Shown here piece after piece: positions 52,401 to 60,164 of a stretch of 64,000 nt of DNA. The first letter of the stretch is position 1. Each line of letters starts with the position of its first letter. The notes under the pieces are model-generated. The model did no database searches. It worked only from the letters and a program-made list of their open reading frames with translations, and had not been told where the DNA came from. Source of the DNA: Siphlonurus alternatus. Lineage: Eukaryota > Arthropoda > Insecta > Ephemeroptera > Siphlonuridae. The stretch covers positions 43,284,249 through 43,348,248 of the forward strand of contig OX463779.1 in assembly GCA_949825025.1 (NCBI GenBank). The letters are read 5' to 3'. A program made the translations under genes and the position numbers.

Positions 52401-55400
52401 GCGTCTGCCACTGAGATGGAAGAGTCGTGGGCTACCCAAGCGACTCGCCCTCCGTCTCCAGAGAACGCCACGGAGTGCACCCAGCCTCCCACCCCTCCGC
52501 TAGGACCAGAGTTGGAGAACTCCGCCAGCAGCGTGCCCAACGAGCTCTTGCTGCCCCACGGACCAGGGGCAGGAGGGTCCTCAATGTCCTTGATGAACGC
52601 AGAGAACACTCGGACCTGAAAACAGGCAATGAAGAATTGCTATTTATTTGCTTTAAAACATTACAAATGGAGTACCGACCTCAAAATTTTTTATAGCAGA
52701 AATGGATAGAGGATGAAAAGTTATGTTACTCTGATTTTTTTCAGATTTTTTAGGGACTAAAAAGTTTTGGCGAGGTCGGGTTCGAATCGGGGTCCCATTT
52801 GGGTCCTATCTTTTATTAAGAGAGGCGGCAAGAGGCGGCACTTTTTCTGCACTTTCAATAATTTTTAAAAAATAGTTGCCGGGCTCTAAAGAATCTGAAA
52901 AAAATCAGAGTAGCATAACTTTTCACCCTCTATCCATTTCTGCAATAAAAAAAAATTGAGGTCGGTACTACATTATATCTAAATTATTGTGCAATTGAGC
53001 GTATAGAATGTGTTTCTGAAGTAAGTGGAGTACTGTATGTAAAAATAGAGTGCTGTGGAGGTCTATTTGTGGATGGTCGAGGTAATAATGCTGCCGGCTT
53101 ACCCCCAAAAATGGGATATAGAATCATGTTATGTTCATATTTTAATGTAGAAAAACAAAACCAGGGACCGGATGTACGCGTTTTTTTCGTGTATCCGAGA
53201 TGCGCATCCGGATGCAAATTATAATTTTTCGTGCATCCATGGATGCGCATCCGAATGCAAATTTATTTTTCATGCATCTGGGATGCGCATCCGGATGCAA
53301 ATTTATTTTCCATGCATCTGGGATGCGCATCCGGATGCATTAATTTTTTCCCGTGCATCTGGGATGCACGGATGCGGATGCAAGCCCATTTTTGCGCTTC
53401 CGTGTGCATCTGCATCCGATCTTTGGTTTTTATAATACACTTTGTTTCTTGCAATTTTAAACGACAAGTGGCAAATAAATTTTAAAAAAATGCCTTGTGT
53501 TAAAGATTGGTTTAGAGGCCATTAGCAAAAAAGTGAAAAAAAAAAGAGAAAAAAGTGTTAAATGGATGCAAATTTATTTTTCGTGCATCCGTGGATGCGC
53601 GCATCAGGATGCAAATTTATTTTTCATGCATCTGGGATACGCATCCGGATGCATTCATTTTTCCCCGTGCATCTGGCATGCACGAATGCGGATGCAAGCC
53701 CATTTTTGCGCATCCGTGTGCATCTTGCATCTGCATCCGATCCCTGAGAAAAACTATTGCCCTTTCTGACATGACATATAAAAATTAAGCTTAAGCTTTC
53801 TAATTATTGTTAAGCTGCCCGGTATGTACTGTAAAAAGTTATGTATATTGAATGATTTGTGAATACGTAGTGATTTTTTTAAAAATCTTGAAATTTGATG
53901 GTGATTTATAAAATTTTAAGGGTAAGGTAACGCCACCAATGTTAAAAAAAATCCCTCTCACAAAAATTCTGAAAAAAATTTAAAATGTTCTCCTCTACAT
54001 CCCCTATCAGTAGTTAAAATATCAGGTATACAAATACGATCTAGTTTTTGAGTTATAAATTTTTAAAGTTGACTACTTTAACATGGAGAAATGAAACTCC
54101 CATGTTAAATTGGTCAACTTTAAAAATTCATAACTCAAAAACTAGATCGTATTTGTATACCTGATATTTTAGCTACTGATAGGGGGTGTAGAGGAGAACA
54201 TTTTAAATTTTTTTCAGAATTTTTGTGAGAGGGATTTTTTTTAACATTGGTGGCGTTACCTTACCCTTAAGAGCATTTATAATTGAGATCACCAGATTGA
54301 CATCATTCAGACAGCAATTTGTGTGATAAGAACTACAGGTTTATTTTTATCACAAAACATAATCTTGATTAAAAACCTTCACACCTTAAGGAATCTGTCG
54401 TTCAATAAAATGGTATTGTTCACAGCAAACAGTACACCCAATGGCACAGTAACGGTTACATTCACTGATTATCAAGTCAATAATGACCCTTAATTAAGAC
54501 AATTTGGTACTCATATTAATGACTACTATCAACAAAATTTCTCATCCTGCCCACCTTGAAGTCAGCGGACCCTGCCACGAGAATGGTGTTGTTGGGATGC
54601 CAGTCGAGCGAGGTGACCGTTGAGCGGATTGGCTTCTTGATGTGCTTCGACACCCACCAATCGTTCTCAGACTCGAAGTAGCACACCGAGATCAAGCGAG
54701 CACCGGAACCTACCGCAAACTTGTTCTCTGTGCACAGAAAATTGTCATCAATGTCCTGTGTAATGTTTGACGTTCGGGGAAAATATTACTTTAAGACTGC
54801 AGATTTGGGGTAATTTTATGCCAACAATATTTTAGTAGACTGTACAGTATACCCTAGCACAGCATTGAGTAAGTTCAACTGCCACATTTAACATACACTT
54901 CATCTCATAGTAAAATTGGGCAAAAAATAATGCTAGGAATGCAAAAAGAGATGGCAAAGATTCTATCTAGATCAGACAGGCATAGACAAAGATGTAGTTT
55001 TTATACGTTTGACCTTTGAAAAACTCAGCAGTAAACAGAAAATTACATGCAAAGGTCTATCCAGCCACCTAACGATGAAATCCTTCCACAACTTACCGAG
55101 AGGGGACCACTTGACACAGGTTGCCGCTCGGTTGATACGCAGCAACACAAGTGTCGGCTTCCACTTGCCATCCTCCCCCTGAGTCCAGACGTAAGCATTG
55201 CGGTCCTGGAAACATGTCATGTAGTTAGGAAGAGGAACAACTTGGGAGGTTTAATCTTCAAGATATTTGCAAATTAATGAAATTAACATACTATTGACAG
55301 TGATGGAAGACGGGATCTGAGTTTGCCTCTAGGCAAGCAGACTTAAGTCTCTATGCTAATAATGCCAAGGCTCATAACTCTGCTCAAATTACAAGCATAA

Positions 55401-56492
55401 GTTTGTAGCCACAGACAGTGGAGTGACATAGATAAGGGGGTAGTTCTGGGTTTTTCACCCTTCTTGAATTGGGTACATATTAGGGGAAAATAAATAAGCT
55501 GCCAACCTTTACTTCCCCCTCTACTTTTTTTGCTTTCTCCCCCCTCCCCCTCCAATTTTTCCCCTGGCAACGCAACTGGCCACAGATATCCCATTTCCAG
55601 ATGAAGCTAAGCAGGCACACGTACCACGGCACAAGTGACGATGCGGTTGGTCTTGGGAGCCCAGTCGATGCCGGTAACTCTGAGATCATGCTGGTTCAAG
55701 ACATCCAGCAGACGCCACTCCTGGTCGAACCTCTTGTAGATGTGCACCTCACTGTTGTTGGGCGTCAGGGCAATCTCTGCACACAGGGGTTATGTCAGCA
55801 GGGGGGGCTACGGGGGCAGTGATGTGGACAAGGGGTTGTTTTTTGAGGTGCCAAACTTCCCATTTGATTGTGGGTATAGACTCAACTTTTCCTCACCCTT
55901 TATTTTATGCCCCCCCCCCCCAACTCCTTGAAAACAGATGAAAATGTTTCTTTTTTCTTGCTATGCAGATGAGACCCATATGGTCATGTATGTGCAGAAA
56001 CTTATCTATTATAGCCCTCAGTAACCGGTACATATATTTTTGACAGAGAGGGAGGAGGTGGAGGGTGATAAATCCTGTAGTGTTGTTGTATTGGGGTTCG
56101 AAGGTGTACTGTATGCCTATGGCATGATACTGTACTATAAAAATCAGGGGCAGAATGTAAACTCAAAGATGTGGAATATGAACAAATTTGGCACTTGAAA
56201 CGATTTGAAATTTGTTCAGGGTTCGATCAATAAATAAGTAGGGTTTGAGTAAATCCTATGAAACTTTATGGGCAAGATACTATTTAGTTACCATAGAGTA
56301 GAAAACATGCATTTTAGGCTATGCTTTTACAAGATAAAATATAGTGACGCTGTGTGGCGTGTGTTGAATTGTTGTTATCTATATGTAAACCGAGATACAG
56401 TGAATCATCTGGGTGTGGCACTTACGCGTCCTGTCACTATTCCAGGCGTGGCAGGTGATGGGATTCACTCCAAAACTGTGCGTCTCAACCAT
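49391..56492 (-). CDS. Arpc1: Actin-related protein 2/3 complex subunit 1 (WD40)
   Basis: ARPC1 is the seven-bladed WD40 subunit of Arp2/3, which nucleates branched actin filaments in the cytoplasm; it helps hold the complex to the mother filament and to WASP-type activators. Minus-strand join: 56492-56426, 55776-55625, 55205-55097, 54727-54555, 52615-52375, 52111-51931, 50978-50798, 49429-49391. Total 1,143 nt, 380 residues, all phases consistent (human ARPC1A has 370). Marks: [20 protein letters not shown] at the start, [153 protein letters not shown] and the C-terminal [23 protein letters not shown] replaces the more usual CGTDRNAYVW. It is convergent with GTF3C5 and head-to-head with kish. 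Confidence 0.95.
49430..50797. other. ARPC1 last intron
   Basis: 1.37 kb between coding exons 7 and 8; AT-rich, with a G run near 50,455. No element recognised. Confidence 0.6.
50798..50978 (-). CDS. Arpc1: ARPC1 coding exon 7
   Basis: 181 nt; acceptor GCTTGCAG, donor GTCCAG|GTGAGC. Encodes [29 protein letters not shown] and [16 protein letters not shown], the last WD blade. Confidence 0.93.
50979..51930. other. ARPC1 intron 6
   Basis: AT-rich. A 163-codon open frame on the plus strand (51,182-51,673) has no recognisable features and is not called. Confidence 0.6.
51931..52111 (-). CDS. Arpc1: ARPC1 coding exon 6
   Basis: 181 nt; acceptor TTGTGTCAG, donor CCTCAG|GTACGT. Encodes [40 protein letters not shown] and [10 protein letters not shown]. 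Confidence 0.93.
52196..52264. repeat. Short GTCAGGAGTCCATT fold-back repeat, copy 3
   Basis: GAAGGTTCAGTAGCTAGTCC and AGTGAACTGGCTTCTGACCC, an inverted pair related to copy 2, in an ARPC1 intron. Confidence 0.5.
52375..52615 (-). CDS. Arpc1: ARPC1 coding exon 5
   Basis: 241 nt; acceptor CTGTTTTCAG, donor GCCGCAG|GTAACC. Encodes [50 protein letters not shown] and DSSISVADA. The intron before it (1.9 kb) contains two fold-back elements and a minisatellite. Confidence 0.93.
52668..52972. mobile_element. Fold-back element family A, copy 3 (variant centre)
   Basis: Same outer arms (TGGAGTACCGACCTC; ATAGAGGATGAAAAGTTATG) but the centre is replaced: the GTGACGTCAC core is lost and GGCGGCAAGAGGCGGCA appears. 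Lies in the ARPC1 intron between exons 4 and 5. Confidence 0.85.
53192..53427. repeat. GGATGCGCATCCGGATGC minisatellite, block 1
   Basis: About five units of roughly 50 bp built on GGGATGCGCATCCGGATGC plus AAATTTATTTTTC, ending in a diverged GGATGCGGATGCAAGCCC tail. Confidence 0.9.
53563..53745. repeat. GGATGCGCATCCGGATGC minisatellite, block 2
   Basis: A shorter second block (three to four units) with the same tail order as block 1, separated by 135 bp of unrelated sequence. Confidence 0.9.
53916..54270. mobile_element. Palindromic element family B, copy 3
   Basis: 355 bp, nearly identical to copy 2, in the ARPC1 intron between exons 4 and 5. The high identity points to recent movement. 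Confidence 0.92.
54555..54727 (-). CDS. Arpc1: ARPC1 coding exon 4
   Basis: 173 nt; acceptor GTGCACAG, donor TTCAAG|GTGGGC. Encodes [37 protein letters not shown] and [19 protein letters not shown]. Confidence 0.93.
55097..55205 (-). CDS. Arpc1: ARPC1 coding exon 3
   Basis: 109 nt; acceptor ATGTTTCCAG, donor CCTCTCG|GTAAGT. Encodes [20 protein letters not shown] and [16 protein letters not shown]. Confidence 0.93.
55625..55776 (-). CDS. Arpc1: ARPC1 coding exon 2
   Basis: 152 nt; acceptor TGTGTGCAG, donor GCCGTG|GTACGT. Encodes [15 protein letters not shown] to NRIVTCAV, covering the end of blade 1 and most of blade 2. Confidence 0.92.
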
Positions 56493-56528
56493 CTTGATGT
56501 CCCTTTTCTTGATTTAAATGCAGTAATT
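56426..56528 (-). CDS. Arpc1: ARPC1 first coding exon with 36 nt of 5' UTR
   Basis: The coding part is 56492-56426 ([20 protein letters not shown], then RT), ending GGACGC|GTAAGT in phase 1. A good acceptor, GATGTTTCAG, ends at 56529 upstream of the ATG, so the exon begins in the leader. A non-coding exon ending at 56678 with donor CTG|GTGAGT would supply the rest of the 5' UTR. Confidence 0.9.
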
Positions 56529-56677
56529 CTGAAACATCACGAATATACGTCAGTCATTGCAAAATTAGACAGCCCCGGCTTCAACCAGCGGCGACTCGGG
56601 AGGAACTACACCGGTTTTCATACGTATTTGGCGTATTTATTTATGAACCAAGTTTATGGATTTAATAATTGACTCAC

Positions 56678-57007
56678 CAGTTCTTGATTTGTGGAATGAA
56701 GAACGTAATAAATTAGGAGAATCGCGGACTCTGGTCCGTCAACACGACTCTCCTTGATTTTCTTGGTGAATGGTGACCTCCTCGAACTTTTTTGGAGCAA
56801 GTGAGGGGAGGGGAGAGGGGAGGAAATCAAATGAGGGAGGGGGAAGCGAAGAAGATTTAGAAGATAAAAAAAAGTGAAGCGAAATCGGCGCAATAAAAGT
56901 GGGCGTAACTGCGAAAAATCTTGTTGAGTTGTGTCATCACTGTCATCCACGCTGGATGTGTTTTTTTTAATTAATTCAATTACCAGTGTGTTTTACGTGA
57001 CAACGAA
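56678..57007. promoter_or_regulatory. Head-to-head promoter of ARPC1 and kish
   Basis: The ATGs of ARPC1 (56492, minus) and kish (57008, plus) are about 515 bp apart. The segment holds a purine-rich GGGGAGG run, CGCAATAAAAGTGGGCG and, on the minus side, a probable ARPC1 leader exon whose donor CTG|GTGAGT ends at 56678. Exact start sites cannot be read. Confidence 0.5.
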
Positions 57008-57010
57008 ATG
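57008..57010 (+). CDS. kish: Kish start-codon-only exon (candidate)
   Basis: ATG followed directly by GTATGCATAC. It supplies Met before Ser2 with the right phase and sits just downstream of the head-to-head promoter. The donor is not perfect consensus. Confidence 0.6.
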
Positions 57011-57584
57011 GTATGCATACGCTAGAGTATTTTTATTTAATTTCTAAATTTTTTAAAAGCTTTCATAGTCATGTCCAAGGAGCATAGATCATCCTTGGTC
57101 ATGTCCTGGTGACTGCTAGAGAGGCCCTGAATGATTTGGTCCAGATTGGATCATGTTTACAAAATTAATTGTATCATCACAATTATCACAAAGGTGTCAT
57201 TCATACTGTTGACGTGCATAATATATCACACACCGTATACTGTGCCGTGTATCATGCCATACTGTATGCATAAAATATACAGTATATGATATAATAAATA
57301 TAATTATACTTCAAACATCTATAATGACAGTCACTTAGAAGGAGGCCAAGGGAGCTATCCTGTTAACTATGGTCCGAGGAGTCTAATCAGCAGCAGACCA
57401 TAGTCCCCATCAGCCCCTCAAAATTCCACTCTGTAGTGCTGCCCACAGTTTGAGGTTTGCCATTGTGATTACAGTCTGCATTGTTCAACTTCCAAAGCCT
57501 GCTGACGGTGGTCCTGCTGCTGATCTGCACCTGCGCCTACGTGAGGTCCATGTTCCCCAGTCTGCTGGACCGCAACAAAGTGGG
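57008..57584 (+). CDS. kish: Kish / TMEM167 (5' part: start-codon exon and exon 2)
   Basis: Kish is a small two-helix Golgi membrane protein (about 72 residues) needed for constitutive secretion. Exon 2 (57475-57584) encodes [20 protein letters not shown] and [17 protein letters not shown], almost identical to TMEM167A of animals, with the first transmembrane helix. It follows GTGATTACAG and ends GTGGG|GTGAGA in phase 2. A TGA lies three codons upstream of exon 2 in that frame, so the start must be spliced on. CAACGAAATG|GTATGC at 57008-57010 gives a methionine-only exon in phase 0. The remaining exon (FWKCARIGERKSPYV-type) was not found before base 64,000, and the intron holds a retrotransposon. 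The promoter is shared with ARPC1. Confidence 0.9.
57475..57584 (+). CDS. kish: Kish coding exon 2
   Basis: 110 nt, 36 codons plus two bases. The conserved [18 protein letters not shown] and PSLLDRNK motifs are intact. GC-rich against AT-rich introns. Confidence 0.93.
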
Positions 57585-58275
57585 GTGAGATCTAACATCA
57601 GCTACAATGGGTTGGCTGCACGGCCGATTTTAAGTGGCGGAAACGAAAGAGGAAGTGCTGAAATGCAGGTGTGAATTTTATGCAAATTTTTTGAGCACTG
57701 CAACTTTGTATAAATGCAGTTTTAAAAGATGCATTTCACCTGGAGGCCATCGCCTACCGCCTTTGACGTCATCAAAATGTCAGGTTCGGTTCACTATAGA
57801 TATGCATACCTGTACGCACCTGCATAACAGGTAGCCAATCAAACACAATCTAGCCAAAATTAAAAATTTCAAATGCCTAGCCTATCGAAGTGGATGAGTT
57901 TTAAAACTTAAAAAAATGCACATTATTCCATGAACGCGTACTGTAAAAACACACTGGTAGATAAGTAATATTACAAACGTACCTCTCATCATATTTAAAT
58001 AATAGAAATTGTTTCTCAAATAGTTTCATTTTATTGAAGAGAAGATGCAATATCAAGTCCTTCCACCACTTTTTCTTTTTAAATGATTGGCGCCGTTAGC
58101 AGCAATCAGCCAATGAAACTGTGTAAATTCATCATACTGGACTCCTTCCGTATCTGCTGAATATCTATTGAATTATTATATTAAACCTAAAACTGAGTCT
58201 CTTTTCTTATCTAAGAAGATAGCAGGATGCCGTAGGATTCATATTTAACTTTATTAAGACCCTTGAATCATAATT
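57585..58275. other. Kish intron 2, left part
   Basis: AT-rich; searched for the third kish exon on the plus strand without success. Confidence 0.5.
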
Positions 58276-58504
58276 TTTAAATGTCTTTTCAACCCCCTAT
58301 TTGCTGCTGCTAAAACCAGTAGTGGAATGACTGAAAAATAAATACAGTTTTAATTTCTACGATCCTAGCATGGGCGTCTGTGACCTAGTGGAAGAACACT
58401 CGCCTTCCATGCAGGAATTTTAGGTTCAAATCCCCTCTGGGTCATTTTATATTTTTAGTAGCACGAGGAAGTTTATTTCATATTTTTAATTCAGACGGGA
58501 TAAA
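58276..58504 (+). repeat. Left arm of the inverted repeat flanking the retrotransposon
   Basis: About 229 bp whose reverse complement recurs, with only scattered mismatches and one small indel, at 63772-64000. The inner ends are GACGGGATAAA and TTTTACCCCGTC. The tRNA-like module lies in the middle. The arm may extend further left; the right arm is cut by the window end. Confidence 0.92.
58371..58444 (+). repeat. tRNA-like (SINE-type) module, left copy
   Basis: An RNA polymerase III internal promoter: A box TGACCTAGTGG and B box GGTTCAAATCC at tRNA spacing, and an anticodon-loop-like CTTCCAT resembling tRNA-Gly(TCC). Stem pairing is incomplete, so it is a tRNA-derived repeat rather than a working tRNA gene. 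Confidence 0.7.
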
Positions 58505-58670
58505 TAATATTATTATTTCTTACAATATAATTATATTATACTATTATAAGTCACACTTTTTCATATAAATCGAGTCGTCAACAGAAAGCAGACAGAAAAG
58601 TAAAAATCGAAATGTTGTCAGTTGTCATCGTACATACCGTATGTTTTGAGTCTTTTAAAGTCTTTTTAAA

Positions 58671-60164
58671 ATGAGTTTAGATCGTATAAATAATAAATTA
58701 TTTACTGAACACAAAAACAGTGTACAGAAATATATTATGGCGGCCTACCGTGAACATGCATACGACCCTTTAGCAGTTATTGAACAAAAGTTCACACATT
58801 TAATTAACTTATATGGTAACTTATACTATCATGTAATAGTACAAAATCAGAGACCAAATAATAACATGAGTCAGCCGTGTTTGAAATGTGGCAATGGTAA
58901 GCATACAGATAATCTAGCATTACGTGAATATCGTAATATTGGAGAGAATTCTGGAGAAACATGTGCTTGGCCACCATTACCACCAACGTATTCAATGGCT
59001 GCAACTAGAAACCATCGGTCACAAGGAGTTCGGAGCACTGCACTAAGGCATACAAACAACTCACCTCCTCAAGATCATACATCTCGTATGCATACACCAG
59101 TAGTGAACTCACGTTCGAGGGCAGAAGGCGTATGGCGCACTGCACCGACAACAACAAAACAACAAACTGATGCTAGAGTTCACAGAGAAAATGCAGAAGA
59201 TCTATGGCACCATGTAATGCCAAACCACCGCGGACCAAGACTTCTCACCCATGATACCAGACCAAACCCTAATTTTCAACATGAAAATCGTTACAATGTC
59301 CTTACTACAAATGATTTCTTAATAAATACTGCCAATCAAAATGAAGAAATCATTTTCTCATCTAATATTACAGTAGTAAGAGGAAATCTTTTCTCTGCAC
59401 CTGCTGACTACGCACTCGTTCATTGCGTAGGTGCTGACTTCACTTGCAGCAGAGGAATAGCACCTGAAGTTGTAAAACGCTTTGGTAACATTGAAAAAAT
59501 GAAAGCTCAACTACGTAGGCCTGGACAAGTTGCCATTGACCGACGAAATTCTCAGGATCATCCGTTCATTCTGCATATGGTTACCAAGGAGCGATCAACT
59601 GATATACCAACACACGAAAAAATCGTAGAAAGTCTTTGTGAGTTGCGTAACCTCTGCCAGTTACTAGATATAAAAAAAATCGCAATGCCAAAAATTGCAT
59701 GCGGTAAAGATAGACAAAAATGGCACAAGATCAGTCAAGAAATCCAATCGATATTTGGTACCTCAAATATCGAAGTCCTGATTTATTTTGCAACAAAAAC
59801 TGACATAAAAAAAATCAAGGCTGAAGGTCAACAAAAAGAAATAAAAATTCAGAGTATAAAATCTATCACTGTACCCACTATGCCAAATAAGAAGACAGTG
59901 GAGACTCGTAGTCTGACGGAGACATCCGCTGTCATCGAACAACCCGTGACAGCAGGGAATGGTTCTCGTGTAGTGGCCACTGAAACAACTCGAGTCCGCT
60001 CGACACCGTGCTGGTGGAACCAGCCCGCACCTCTCCGGTCAAACAGCCAAGTCCGGATCGACACAACACGGAGCCATGCGGAGCTCGACACCGTGCTGGT
60101 GGAACCAGCCCGCACCTCTCCGGTCCAACAGCCAAGTCCGGATCAACGCAACACGGAGCCATGA
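58671..60164 (+). CDS. Retrotransposon ORF1 protein with TARG1/OARD1-like macrodomain
   Basis: 497 residues. Residues 1-230 are hydrophilic with one CLKCGNGKH motif (not a full CCHC knuckle) and no recognised ORF1 domain. Residues about 231-376 match the TARG1-type macrodomain, an ADP-ribose-binding and deADP-ribosylating fold: ITVVRGNLFSAPADYALVHC, then GIAPEVVKRFG, GQVAIDRR, PFILHMVTKERS, IAMPKIACGKDRQKW and a closing strand IEVLIYFA. In human TARG1 the catalytic pair is Lys84 and Asp125. Here the Asp is present (Asp347, GKDRQKW) but the Lys position is Arg291. The C-terminal 120 residues are low-complexity and include one and a half copies of an 85-bp repeat. The stop overlaps the ORF2 start as ATGA. 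It could instead be a captured host gene, but its position and the ORF overlap argue that it is ORF1. Confidence 0.8.
   Translation: MSLDRINNKLFTEHKNSVQKYIMAAYREHAYDPLAVIEQKFTHLINLYGNLYYHVIVQNQRPNNNMSQPCLKCGNGKHTDNLALREYRNIGENSGETCAWPPLPPTYSMAATRNHRSQGVRSTALRHTNNSPPQDHTSRMHTPVVNSRSRAEGVWRTAPTTTKQQTDARVHRENAEDLWHHVMPNHRGPRLLTHDTRPNPNFQHENRYNVLTTNDFLINTANQNEEIIFSSNITVVRGNLFSAPADYALVHCVGADFTCSRGIAPEVVKRFGNIEKMKAQLRRPGQVAIDRRNSQDHPFILHMVTKERSTDIPTHEKIVESLCELRNLCQLLDIKKIAMPKIACGKDRQKWHKISQEIQSIFGTSNIEVLIYFATKTDIKKIKAEGQQKEIKIQSIKSITVPTMPNKKTVETRSLTETSAVIEQPVTAGNGSRVVATETTRVRSTPCWWNQPAPLRSNSQVRIDTTRSHAELDTVLVEPARTSPVQQPSPDQRNTEP
60001..60160 (+). repeat. 85-bp tandem duplication at the end of ORF1
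   Basis: The unit starting CGACACCGTGCTGG at 60001 recurs at 60086 with few changes. 85 is not a multiple of 3, so the two copies are read in different frames (STPCWWNQPAP.. then LDTVLVEPARTSPV..). Confidence 0.92.

Noticed and set aside
53192..53745. CRISPR-like array
   Set aside because: Eukaryotic context, units are contiguous and irregular with no unique spacers.
53142..53788. Six overlapping open frames in the minisatellite
   Set aside because: Produced by stop-free repeat units on both strands inside an ARPC1 intron.
58371..58444. Functional tRNA gene
   Set aside because: A and B boxes are present but the stems do not pair well enough; it recurs inverted at the other side, as a repeat would.
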